From: Labilithrix sp.
GTDB lineage: Bacteria > Myxococcota_A > Polyangia > Polyangiales > Polyangiaceae
Length of the DNA stretch: 64,000 nt
Direction of reading: 5' to 3'
NCBI GenBank assembly: GCA_019637155.1
Contig: JAHBWE010000016.1
Location: 124,001 to 188,000 of the forward strand
Program-made: the position numbers and the translations under genes
In this document: positions 17,359 to 25,306 of the stretch, piece by piece
How positions within the stretch are numbered: the first letter of the stretch is position 1
Layout of the letters: every line of letters begins with the position of its first letter
The notes under the pieces: generated by a model
Database searches by the model: none
Seen by the model: only the letters and a program-made list of their open reading frames with translations
Told to the model about the DNA's origin: nothing

Positions 17359-18588
17359 ATGCGCGTTGCCCGCCGCCTCCCCGCGAAGCTTGCCTCGATC
17401 GTCTCCGCCGTGACCGTCTCGTCGACGGTGATGGCGGCTCCGACCCCCGCCATCGCGCCCAAGGGCGCGCGGGACGCTTCGTGGGTCGAGTTCTCGGGTG
17501 CCAACGCGGGCGCGACGGTGGGCTTCACCTTCACCGTGGGGAAACGCGATCTGGCCGTCACGTCGCTCGGCGTCTTTCAAGGCACCGGGCTCACGGGCTC
17601 CCACGAGGTCGGGATCTGGGACGACGCCGGGACGCTCTTGGGCAGCGTCACGGTCAAGGCCGGCGCCGAGAGCACGCTGGACGGCGAGTATCGCTACGAG
17701 TCGTTGACGGTGACCCTGGCGAAGAACCAGACGTACACGGTCGGCGCCTTCTTTCCGGGCATGAGCACGGAACGGATCCTCGTCGTCGCGAGCGACTCCA
17801 CCGTCCCTCACCTGACCTTCGGCGGATCACGGCAAACGTCGCTCATCTTGGGCGGCGGCAGCTTCGCGCGACCGACGATCGACGCCAAGGTGGCCCAGGG
17901 CGTGTTCGGTCCCGGCTTTCGGTACGAGGGCCACGCCGCCGGCGGAGCCATCTCGGGCCTCACGAACGACGGGCTGGTGCTCCGGATCGACGACGCGACG
18001 GATCTCCCGATCGCGGCGTCCGGTCCGTATCGCTTCGAAGGGCTGCCCGACGGGACCTACGACGTGACGGTGAAGTCCCAGCCGGCGGGCCAGCACTGCT
18101 CCTTCGCGGCGACGGGGACGGTGGTCGTCGCGGGCGGCGACGTGACGAACCTCGACATGACCTGCGGTCTCGTGCCCACGGACGCCGGCTCCGACAGCGG
18201 TGTCGACGCGGGTCCTGAAGACGCCGGCGCCGGCGACGAGGACAGCGGCGTCACCGACGCGGGAGCCCCCGATTCCACGACACCGGAGCCCGTCGTTCCG
18301 GCTGCGGACAGCGGCGCGACGGCCCCTCCGGGCTCGAGCGGTGGGCTCAACCCCGGCGTCATCACCGTCGGCGCGGCCGACTCCGGCTCCGGCTGCAGCG
18401 TCGTCCCCGCGGAATCGCTTCGCCCCGCGTCGCTCTTTGGAGGCGGGCTCGTCGCCGCCGCGTGCATCCTCCGATCGCTCCGCCGCCGAAGGAGCGCCGT
18501 CGCGCTGCCGGCGACTCAGCGTGGTGGCGGAGGACCGCGCCGTGACGCACTCAGTACGCGTGAGAGGCGCGGCAGAGGCCGTAGTTGA
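17359..18588 (+). CDS. Secreted protein with DUF4082-like domain and MYXO-CTERM-like tail
   Basis: About 409 aa. The signal peptide ends near MAAPTPA. Residues of about 35-185 have strands like GFTFTVGKRDLAVTSLGVFQ, HEVGIWDDAGTLLGSVTV and LAKNQTYTVGAFFPG, matching the DUF4082 pattern. A short carbohydrate-regulatory-like strand set (YRFEGLPDGTYDVTVK) follows, then a DAG-rich linker. Near the end come GSGCSV, a hydrophobic helix (SLFGGGLVAAACIL) and an Arg cluster. This resembles the MYXO-CTERM surface-sorting signal, but a further 30 residues follow the Arg cluster, which is atypical. ATG 17359 was preferred to GTG 17341. The 3' end overlaps the opposing gene by 38 nt. Confidence 0.8.
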   Translation: MRVARRLPAKLASIVSAVTVSSTVMAAPTPAIAPKGARDASWVEFSGANAGATVGFTFTVGKRDLAVTSLGVFQGTGLTGSHEVGIWDDAGTLLGSVTVKAGAESTLDGEYRYESLTVTLAKNQTYTVGAFFPGMSTERILVVASDSTVPHLTFGGSRQTSLILGGGSFARPTIDAKVAQGVFGPGFRYEGHAAGGAISGLTNDGLVLRIDDATDLPIAASGPYRFEGLPDGTYDVTVKSQPAGQHCSFAATGTVVVAGGDVTNLDMTCGLVPTDAGSDSGVDAGPEDAGAGDEDSGVTDAGAPDSTTPEPVVPAADSGATAPPGSSGGLNPGVITVGAADSGSGCSVVPAESLRPASLFGGGLVAAACILRSLRRRRSAVALPATQRGGGGPRRDALSTRERRGRGRS

Positions 18589-19057
18589 GCGCGGTCTTCA
18601 CGCAGCGAGCCCGGATCTCGGTGTTCGGCGGCGGGTCGGCGGTGTCCGACTCGGCGCGCACCCAGTGGACGACGCAGTCGGCGTGCCGGACTTCGCGCTC
18701 GCCGGGGCAAGGCTTTGACCTGAGATAGGCGTCTTTGCCGGCGGCCGTGATGCCCAGGCGCATCGTCGATGCGCAGTCCCCGCCGTCGAACGTCGGAATG
18801 TCGAAGATGGCGCAATCGGCGTCCACGTCGCACTCGGTCGGCGGAGGAGCAGAGCAGTGTTCGATCAGCGCGCCGGCGCGCGCCGAGCGCTCGAAGAACG
18901 TCGGATCGCGCGCCGGAGGATCGTGTGGCGGAGGAGACTCGAGCGCCACCGAGGCGCTCCCCGCCGGCGTCGGCCGCACGCGCGATTTCGAGCACCCCAT
19001 GAGGCCCAGCAGGCTGAGGAGAGAGCACGACACGAGCGAGCGGGCGAGCTTCGTCAT
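18551..19057 (-). CDS. Hypothetical lipoprotein, Cys-containing
   Basis: A 168-aa protein. The signal peptide ends in lipobox LMGC, followed by a linker. The mature part has spaced cysteines (PPPTECDVDADCAIFD, GGDCAST, SKPCPGE, HADCVVHW, IRARCVKT), suggesting disulfides in the periplasm or outside. The stretch CDVDADCAIFD resembles the short Cys-rich segments of many myxobacterial lipoproteins. No function is known. It is convergent and overlapping with the secreted protein gene by 38 nt, and lies 31 nt upstream of nothing conserved on its own strand; glmS is transcribed towards it. Confidence 0.75.
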   Translation of the reverse strand: MTKLARSLVSCSLLSLLGLMGCSKSRVRPTPAGSASVALESPPPHDPPARDPTFFERSARAGALIEHCSAPPPTECDVDADCAIFDIPTFDGGDCASTMRLGITAAGKDAYLRSKPCPGEREVRHADCVVHWVRAESDTADPPPNTEIRARCVKTALNYGLCRASHAY

Positions 19058-19088
19058 TTCGTGTGCGGGGCAGGCGCCCTCGCCCTCG

Positions 19089-20978
19089 TCACTCCACCGT
19101 GACGGTCTTGGCGAGGTTGCGGGGCTGGTCGACGTCGGTGCCCTTGAGATCGGCCATGTGGTAGGAGAGCAGCTGGAGCGGGATGACGGTGAGGAGCGGC
19201 AGCACCTCGTGCTCCGCGATCGGGACCGTCACCACGTCCGGGATCACCGGCGGGATCGAGTGGAGCGGGCGCGACGGCGGGATCTGGCTCTCCGGGATGC
19301 AGAGCATCGGCACGTCCATGTCGCCGGCGGAGCAGACCGCGATGAGCTGGCCCTCGCGCGCCTTCACCTCCTGCATGTTCGAGACGACCTTCTCGTACTG
19401 GTTGTCCTTCGGGCACACGACGACGACCGGCATGTCCTCGTCGATGAGCGCGATCGGACCGTGCTTCATCTCGCCCGCGGCGTAGCCCTCCGCGTGGATG
19501 TACGAGATCTCCTTCAGCTTCAGCGCGCCCTCGAGCGCGATCGGGAACTGCGTGCCGCGGCCGAGGAACAGCATGTCGCGCGCGCGGAGGTGCTTCCGCG
19601 CGATGTGCTTGATGTGCTCCGACTGCTGCAGCACCTCGCGCATCTGCGCGGGGACGTGGAAGAGCGCGTGGAGGACCCGGCTCGCCTCCTTCTCCGGGAG
19701 CGTCCCGCGGCGGCGGCCGAGGTAGACCGCGAGCATGAGGAGCGCCGCGAGCTGCGTCGTGAAGCACTTCGTCGACGCGACGCCGATCTCGGGGCCCGCG
19801 TGCGTGTAGAGTGCACCGTTCGAGGCGCGCGGGATCGCGCTGTCGAGGACGTTCGCGATCGCGACGACGGTCGCGCCCGCCGCGCGCGCGGTCTTCACCG
19901 CCGCGATCGTGTCGAGCGTCTCGCCGCTCTGGCTCACCGCGACGACGAGGTCGTTCGGGAGGAAGACGGGGTCGCGGTAGCGGACCTCGCTCCCGATCTC
20001 GACCATCGCCGGGACGCGGGCGAGCGACTCGACCCAGTAGCGCCCCGCCATCGCGGCGTGGGCGCTCGTGCCGCAAGCGACGAAGTAGACGCGCCCGAGC
20101 TTCTTCGCGAGCTCCTCGGTGACGCCGATCTCCGACGCGATGACGTCCGCGGCCTGGAGGTCGACGCGCCCGCGGAGCGTGTCCTCGATCGCGCGCGGCT
20201 GCTCGAAGATCTCCTTGAGCATGAAGTGCTTGTAGCCGCCCTTCTCCGCCTGCGTCGGCGACCAGTCGATGCGCTTCGGCGCGCGCTCGACCTTGTCCCC
20301 CGTCGCGATGTTCGTGATCTCGAAGCCGGACTTCTTCACGACCGCCATCTCGCCGTCGGAGAGGAGGATGACGTCGCGCGTGTGCGCGAGGAGCGCGGGG
20401 ATGTCGCTCGCGGCGAAGCTCTCGCCGTCCCCGACCCCGAGGACGAGCGGCGAGTCGTTCTTCGCGACGACGATCTCGTCGGGGGAGTCTCCGTCGACGA
20501 CCGCGATCGCGTACGCGCCGCGCACGACGTTGAGCGCCTTCCGCACCGCCGCGACGAGGTTCGCGCCGCCCTTCATGTTCTCGTCGACGAGGTGCGCCAC
20601 GATCTCGGTGTCGGTGTCGCTCGCGAACTTGACCCCGCGGCCCTCGAGCTCGCGCCGCAGCTCGACGTGGTTCTCGATGATGCCGTTGTGCACGACCGCG
20701 ACCTTGCCCGCGACGTGCGGGTGCGCGTTCGCCTCGTTCGGGCGCCCGTGCGTCGCCCAGCGCGTGTGGCCGATGCCGGTCGTGCCGGAGAGCGGGTTCT
20801 TCGCGAGCGCCGCGTCGAGGTTGGCGAGCTTGCCTACCGCGCGGACGATCTCGACGCCGCGTCCGGCGTGGACCGCGAGGCCGGCCGAGTCGTAGCCGCG
20901 ATACTCGAGGCGGCGGAGCCCCTCGACGAGGATGGGGGCGCAATCTTTCGTTCCGACGTAGGCGACGATCCCGCACAT
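19089..20978 (-). CDS. glmS: Glutamine--fructose-6-phosphate aminotransferase (isomerizing)
   Basis: A 629-aa enzyme (E. coli has 609) that makes glucosamine-6-phosphate from fructose-6-phosphate and glutamine, the entry to UDP-GlcNAc for peptidoglycan and LPS. It begins MCGIVAYVG, with Cys2 as the amidase nucleophile, and GYDSAGL follows. Two SIS domains follow (CGTSAHAAMAGRYW, then VVAVSQSGETLDT; GRGTQFPIALEGALKLKE). It ends KTVTVE as expected. The gene starts 13 nt after the protease stop, so there is no room for a glmS ribozyme between them. A sugar-nucleotide theme with the UDPGP gene is 18 kb away and may be coincidental. Confidence 0.96.
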   Translation of the reverse strand: MCGIVAYVGTKDCAPILVEGLRRLEYRGYDSAGLAVHAGRGVEIVRAVGKLANLDAALAKNPLSGTTGIGHTRWATHGRPNEANAHPHVAGKVAVVHNGIIENHVELRRELEGRGVKFASDTDTEIVAHLVDENMKGGANLVAAVRKALNVVRGAYAIAVVDGDSPDEIVVAKNDSPLVLGVGDGESFAASDIPALLAHTRDVILLSDGEMAVVKKSGFEITNIATGDKVERAPKRIDWSPTQAEKGGYKHFMLKEIFEQPRAIEDTLRGRVDLQAADVIASEIGVTEELAKKLGRVYFVACGTSAHAAMAGRYWVESLARVPAMVEIGSEVRYRDPVFLPNDLVVAVSQSGETLDTIAAVKTARAAGATVVAIANVLDSAIPRASNGALYTHAGPEIGVASTKCFTTQLAALLMLAVYLGRRRGTLPEKEASRVLHALFHVPAQMREVLQQSEHIKHIARKHLRARDMLFLGRGTQFPIALEGALKLKEISYIHAEGYAAGEMKHGPIALIDEDMPVVVVCPKDNQYEKVVSNMQEVKAREGQLIAVCSAGDMDVPMLCIPESQIPPSRPLHSIPPVIPDVVTVPIAEHEVLPLLTVIPLQLLSYHMADLKGTDVDQPRNLAKTVTVE

Positions 20979-20991
20979 GCACGGGAGGCTA

Positions 20992-21879
20992 TCACGGCTT
21001 CTGCGCGGATCCTCGCGGGCGGGCGATGGTCGTCGCGCCGGTGTTGCACTCGAGCGGCGGCAGCTCTTGCGGCGAGGCCCCGTCCGCGATCGCGTGGGCG
21101 TTCGAGAAGACGGAGCGGTAGGCGTCGATGCGCGCCATCACCGACGCGCCGCGCGTGCGCTCGTCGTGATCCATCGCCGAGAGGCTCACCACCCCGATGA
21201 CCTCGCGCGTGCCCTTCGCGAAGACCGGTCCGCCGGAGTCGCCCGGGCAGATCGCGGCGTCGAGCGAGATCGTCTCCGGCTGCATCGCGCGGATCGGCCC
21301 GCCCTCGCGCGTCTTTCGGCGGATCGCGTCGCCGGAGAGCGCGCAGCGGCCGAAGCCCATCGAGACCGCCTCTTCGCCGAGCTTCGGCGGCGCCTCGAGC
21401 CGCGGCGTCATCTTCTCCATGCCGACGAGCTTGCGCTGCAGCACGAGCACCGCGATGTCGCCGCTCCCGCCGCCCTCGCCGCACGGCGGCGCGACGATGT
21501 GACGGACCCCGACCTCCGTCCACGCGAAGTAGTCGCCGCCGATCTCGACGTTCAGCGTCGACGGCGCGACGAGCTTCTTCTCGAACTCACCGTGCGCCCC
21601 GCGCTCGACGAGGCAGTGATGCGCGGTCAGCACGAGGTCGTCCGCGATCAGCGTGCCGGTGCACGTCATCGTCGGGCCGACGACGCGCAAGATCGCGTCG
21701 TCCGGCACCGCGCCGACGTTCGGCGTCTCGGCGAGCCAGCGGATCTCGATCTCCGTCTCTTCCTTCGCCGAGGGATGGAGCGCATGTTTCGGCGACATCC
21801 CCGGACCCTGGATGAGCGAGCATCCCGTGCTCGCGAGAGCCAGAGTCGTCACCGTGCATGCTTTCGCCCAGCTTGCCAT
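20992..21879 (-). CDS. Trypsin-like serine protease lipoprotein
   Basis: A 295-aa exported protease of the S1 (chymotrypsin/trypsin) family. ATG 21879 gives MASWAKACTVTTLALASTGC with a clear lipobox. The catalytic triad is visible: His in LTAHHC, Asp in SGDIAVLVL, Ser in CPGDSGGP. Lipidation would hold it at an envelope membrane; its substrate is unknown. A palindromic repeat element lies about 110 bp upstream. A longer start at 21924 would put 15 residues before the signal and is unlikely. Confidence 0.88.
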   Translation of the reverse strand: MASWAKACTVTTLALASTGCSLIQGPGMSPKHALHPSAKEETEIEIRWLAETPNVGAVPDDAILRVVGPTMTCTGTLIADDLVLTAHHCLVERGAHGEFEKKLVAPSTLNVEIGGDYFAWTEVGVRHIVAPPCGEGGGSGDIAVLVLQRKLVGMEKMTPRLEAPPKLGEEAVSMGFGRCALSGDAIRRKTREGGPIRAMQPETISLDAAICPGDSGGPVFAKGTREVIGVVSLSAMDHDERTRGASVMARIDAYRSVFSNAHAIADGASPQELPPLECNTGATTIARPRGSAQKP

Positions 21880-21988
21880 TCGACTCCGCCCTTCACGATA
21901 CGTGACCGCCGCCCCCACCGCCACGACAACTCACGCAAGAGACTCGTTCGAAATTACATGCAAACTGCACACACCCATCAAGCGAACC

Positions 21989-22088
21989 GGGGCCCCAGAA
22001 GCGGCCGCGAAAGCGGGCGCGAAGCGCCCCGAGCGCTCCGCGCGAGGGCCGTGTCTGGGGTGGGGTGTCGGGGCGAAGCCCCGACGTT
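21989..22088 (+). repeat. Palindromic element copy B, intergenic
   Basis: Outer arms at 21993-22006 (CCCCAGAAGCGGCC) and 22047-22060 (GGCCGTGTCTGGGG) enclose GGGCGC-GAA-GCGCCC and GCGC-TCC-GCGC hairpins. Then comes GTCGGGGC-GAA-GCCCCGAC (22067-22085), whose stem is one base pair shorter on both sides than in copies A and C. The right end (GACGTTA) coincides with the stop codon of the TPR gene at 22087. Same orientation as the other copies. Confidence 0.88.
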
Positions 22089-22614
22089 AATAAGAGACAG
22101 ACACCTGGCGGGTGGCGTTGTGGTAAGCGAGGCTCGACGCCTCCGGGTGCGCGTTCGCGTCTTCGACGCCGAGCTGGACGAGCTGCTCGATGATCTCCGC
22201 GCGGCGCGTGGCGGAGGCGATGAGCCACGTCGAGCACGCGGGGACCTCGACGGAGGGGTCGGCGCAGCGCGCGAGCACGCGCTTCTCCGCCGCGAGGGCG
22301 TCGGCGGAGCGCCCCTGCTCCAGCAGCGCGCGGGCGTACACGTGGTCGACCGCGGGCTCGTTGCGGAGGGCCGCCGGCGCGCGCTCGATCGCGCCCACCG
22401 CCATGCCGGGCTGGTTGGAGTCGAGGTAGGCCTGCGCGAGGTTCCGCAGCGTCGCCGCGTCGTTCGGGGTCGCGGCGGCCTTGCTCTCGAGGGCGGAGAG
22501 GGTCGTCGTCCGCGACGCGTCACTGACGACAGGCTTCTCGCGCTGCGTCGTGCCGCAGAACCAGAGAGCCCCGATCGCCACCAGCACCGCCACGTTCCAG
22601 CCCTTGACGCCCAT
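22087..22614 (-). CDS. TPR-containing membrane-anchored protein
   Basis: A 175-aa protein with an N-terminal hydrophobic anchor (WNVAVLVAIGALWFC). Two TPR-like helix pairs follow: AATLRNLAQAYLDSNQPGMA, and VDHVYARALLEQGRSADALA. TPRs mediate protein contacts; the partner is unknown. The TAA stop lies at the boundary of palindromic element B, so the present C-terminus (ATRQVSVSY) may have been set by insertion of that element. ATG 22614 has no strong ribosome site. Confidence 0.78.
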   Translation of the reverse strand: MGVKGWNVAVLVAIGALWFCGTTQREKPVVSDASRTTTLSALESKAAATPNDAATLRNLAQAYLDSNQPGMAVGAIERAPAALRNEPAVDHVYARALLEQGRSADALAAEKRVLARCADPSVEVPACSTWLIASATRRAEIIEQLVQLGVEDANAHPEASSLAYHNATRQVSVSY

Positions 22615-22817
22615 GTTTCTTCGAGATTCTCCGCTTTGTCCGGCTCGGCCTTCCCGAGCGCGGCGTATTGGACGAACAACGCTCGAGACCGGATCAATCT
22701 GACACGGCTCGGATGAATCACGCGGACAGCGGGAAAACGCGGAAGTTCCCGCGCCCGAGCCGAAATGTCATCCGTTTGGGGGAAACACGTCGGAGCTCGC
22801 CGCGCTTGGGAGAAAAA

Positions 22818-23885
22818 TTAGCGACCCCCGCGAATTCGATCCAGCACCCAGTCCGCGACCGCCTTCGTTCCCTTGTCGCCACCTACATCGGGCGTGCAGT
22901 TCCCACTCGCGATCGCCTCGGCGCAGGCCTTCTCGATCCGCTCCTCTTCTTCTGCGTAGCCGAGGTGGGCCAGCATCATTCCGACCGTGAGGAAGCCCGC
23001 GATCGGGTTCGCGAGGTCCTTGCCGACGAGGGGAGGGGCGGAGCCGTGGACCGGCTCGAACATCGCGACGCGCTTCGGGTCGGCGTAGTGGAGGTTCGCG
23101 CTCGCGGCCATGCCGAGGCCGCCCTGGAGACCGGCGCCGAGGTCGGTGACGATGTCGCCGAACAGGTTGTTCGTGACGATCACCTCGAAGGGCGTCGGGT
23201 CCTGCACGAGGTAGAGGCACAGCGCGTCGACGTAGACGTGCTTCGCGTCGATGCCGGGGTACTCCTTCGCGACCTCGAAGAAGCAGCGGTACCAGAGCTC
23301 GTGCGCGTGCTTCATCGCGTTCGACTTGTCCGCCATGTGCACGGTCTTCTTCCCGTGCGCCTTCGCGTACTCGAAGCCCGCGCGGATCAGGCGCTCGACG
23401 CCCTTCCGCGTGTTGATGTCCTCGTTGATCGCGATCTCGTCGGCGGTGCCCTTCTTGAACTGCCCGCCGACGCCGACGTAGATGCCCTCCGTGTTCTCGC
23501 GGAACACGACGAGGTCGACGTCCTTCGCGGTCCGGTCCTTCAGCGGGACGAGCCGATCGGCGAGCGCCTTCACCGGGCGCACGTTGGCGTAGAGGTCGAG
23601 CCCGAAGCGGAGACCGAAGAGGATGTCGCGCGCGTACTCGAGGCTCGGGACGCGCGGATCGCCGAGCGCGCCGAGCAGCACCGCGCTCGCCTCGTTCTCG
23701 ATCCGCTCCGCGATCTCCTTCGGGAACGTCGTCCCGTCCCGGAGGAAGCGCTCGGCGCCGAGATCGAGCTGCCATAGATCGAGCGGCAGCTTGCGGTCGC
23801 TCTTGTAGTGCTCGAGGAGCCGCGTCGCGTGGGCCATGACCTCGGGCCCGATTCCGTCGCCGGGGAGGATCGCAATGAGAGACAT
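22818..23885 (-). CDS. Beta-decarboxylating dehydrogenase (3-isopropylmalate / D-malate / isocitrate type)
   Basis: A 355-aa NAD(P)-dependent enzyme of the isocitrate/isopropylmalate dehydrogenase family. PGDGIGPEV at the N-terminus, SNLFGDI-like NNLFGDIVTDLGAG, and FEPVHGSAP are diagnostic. The substrate loop reads RENTEGIYVG instead of the RELTGGIYFG typical of LeuB, and the following segment (VGGQFKKGTADEIAINEDIN) recalls tartrate/D-malate and homoisocitrate enzymes. Many proteins of this type are nevertheless annotated as LeuB. No leuCD genes are nearby. Family certain, substrate uncertain. Confidence 0.85.
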   Translation of the reverse strand: MSLIAILPGDGIGPEVMAHATRLLEHYKSDRKLPLDLWQLDLGAERFLRDGTTFPKEIAERIENEASAVLLGALGDPRVPSLEYARDILFGLRFGLDLYANVRPVKALADRLVPLKDRTAKDVDLVVFRENTEGIYVGVGGQFKKGTADEIAINEDINTRKGVERLIRAGFEYAKAHGKKTVHMADKSNAMKHAHELWYRCFFEVAKEYPGIDAKHVYVDALCLYLVQDPTPFEVIVTNNLFGDIVTDLGAGLQGGLGMAASANLHYADPKRVAMFEPVHGSAPPLVGKDLANPIAGFLTVGMMLAHLGYAEEEERIEKACAEAIASGNCTPDVGGDKGTKAVADWVLDRIRGGR

Positions 23886-23937
23886 GAGAGACGGCGGCTA
23901 TACCACGCGCGCCCGCCGATCCTGTATCGTTGGAGCG

Positions 23938-24609
23938 ATGTCAGGACGCTCCGCTCCGTACGCGCTCGTCGCGCTGGTGCTCGCAGGATGCGGGACGTTC
24001 CTGAGCATCGACTCGTCCGGCGAAGACGGCGCCGAAGCCACGAGCGGCCCGAGCGCGCTCGCCCCGAGCGCCGACGGCGGCGTCGACGCGGAGGTGTACG
24101 GCGGAAGCGTCGGCGCGGCGGACGCAGCGAAGCCGAAGGAGGAGGACGCCGGTTCGAGCAGCGGCGGCATCGTCTTGAGCGACGCGGGGTCGGGCGACGC
24201 GAGCGACGCGGGGTCGTGCACCGCCAAGTCGATCGCGGCGCTCTGTAACGGACAGTGCGACGTCGACAGGTCGAACTGCGGGCAGACCGTCACGTGCACG
24301 TGCGCGACCGGCGACACGTGCGTGAACAAGACGTGCTGCACGCCCGAGTCGAAGGACGACGCGTGCAAGCGCGCCTCCGCGGAGTGCGGGGTCGTGACGA
24401 ACAACTGCGGGCAGGACGTCGACTGCGGCGACTGCGATGGCGCTCCGTCCCGCTGCGGCGTGGCGGCCGAGAACAAGTGCTGCCGTCCCGCGGTCGTGGA
24501 CTGTCAGCTGCACTGCGGGGAGTCGCTCTCGAACGGCTGCGAGCAGATCATCTGCGAGCCGTGCTGCCAGCCTCCCCTCATCTGTCTCCCCGAGGTCCCC
24601 CAGAACTGA
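23938..24609 (+). CDS. Cys-rich lipoprotein
   Basis: A 223-aa protein. The ATG 23938 start gives MSGRSAPYALVALVLAGC, a clear lipobox. A low-complexity Ala/Asp/Gly/Ser linker follows to about residue 95, then a Cys-rich module of about 20 cysteines with repeating patterns (CNGQCDVDRSNCGQTVTCTC, ECGVVTNNCGQDVDCGDC, CGESLSNGCEQIICEPCC). This looks like a disulfide-knotted surface domain of the kind seen in many myxobacterial lipoproteins. Function unknown. The 3' end overlaps the opposing HAD gene by 32 nt. Confidence 0.82.
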   Translation: MSGRSAPYALVALVLAGCGTFLSIDSSGEDGAEATSGPSALAPSADGGVDAEVYGGSVGAADAAKPKEEDAGSSSGGIVLSDAGSGDASDAGSCTAKSIAALCNGQCDVDRSNCGQTVTCTCATGDTCVNKTCCTPESKDDACKRASAECGVVTNNCGQDVDCGDCDGAPSRCGVAAENKCCRPAVVDCQLHCGESLSNGCEQIICEPCCQPPLICLPEVPQN

Positions 24610-25306
24610 CGATCGCGCGCGCGACCTCGGGCGCGCCCGGGACGCGCGGCACGTCGAGGTGGCGGCCTTCGTAGTGGCCGAACGGATCGACGAGGCCGAC
24701 GCGGCACCCGGCGGCGCGCGCGCCGAGGACGTCGGTCGCGTACACGTCGCCGAGGTGGAGCGCGTGCTCGGGCCTCACGCCGAAGCGATCGAACGCGATG
24801 CGGAAGATGCGCGGGTCCGGCTTCTCGACCCCCGCCTTGCCGCTGTCGACGACGAGGTCGAAATGCCCGAGGACGCCGAGCTCGGTGAAGAGCCGCTCGA
24901 GCATGCCCTCCGAGTTCGAGATGATCGCGACGTGCACGCCGGTGGCGCGGAGACCGTCGAGCGCCGCGCCGAGGCCCTCCGGCACCTTGCACCACAGGTT
25001 CTTCGCGACGTGATCCGCCCACGCCGCGTCGAGGAACGCCGGGACGCGCTCCTCCGCGAGCCCGCCGCGGAGCGCGATCGTGCCGACCATCTTCCCCCAT
25101 CCCGCCGCGCCGGGGAGGTGCTTGCCGCCCCACGCGCAGTCGTGGAGCGCGTCCTCCTCCGCGAGGCGCTTCGCTTCGCCCTCGGTGCGCACCAAAACGG
25201 ACGGCTCGATGCCGCACAGCGCACCGAGCCGTTCGTGATCGAGGAAGATGACGGTGTTGCCGGCGTCGAGGCAGAGCAGCTCTACGCCGGCAACGAGGTC
25301 GTCCAT
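24578..25306 (-). CDS. HAD superfamily hydrolase
   Basis: A 242-aa class I HAD phosphatase. Motif I is LDAGNTV (nucleophile Asp, with the second Asp replaced by Gly as in several HAD-IA proteins), motif II IISNSEG, motif III Lys in SGKAGVEKPD, motif IV LHLGDVYATDVLGA. The cap lies between motifs I and II. Substrate is unknown (small phosphate ester). ATG 25306 shares one base with the ald stop (TGATG), so it is translationally coupled to alanine dehydrogenase. Confidence 0.88.
   Translation of the reverse strand: MDDLVAGVELLCLDAGNTVIFLDHERLGALCGIEPSVLVRTEGEAKRLAEEDALHDCAWGGKHLPGAAGWGKMVGTIALRGGLAEERVPAFLDAAWADHVAKNLWCKVPEGLGAALDGLRATGVHVAIISNSEGMLERLFTELGVLGHFDLVVDSGKAGVEKPDPRIFRIAFDRFGVRPEHALHLGDVYATDVLGARAAGCRVGLVDPFGHYEGRHLDVPRVPGAPEVARAIVSSGGPRGDR

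Noticed and set aside
20979..20991. glmS ribozyme upstream of glmS
   Set aside because: Only 13 nt separate glmS from the protease stop.
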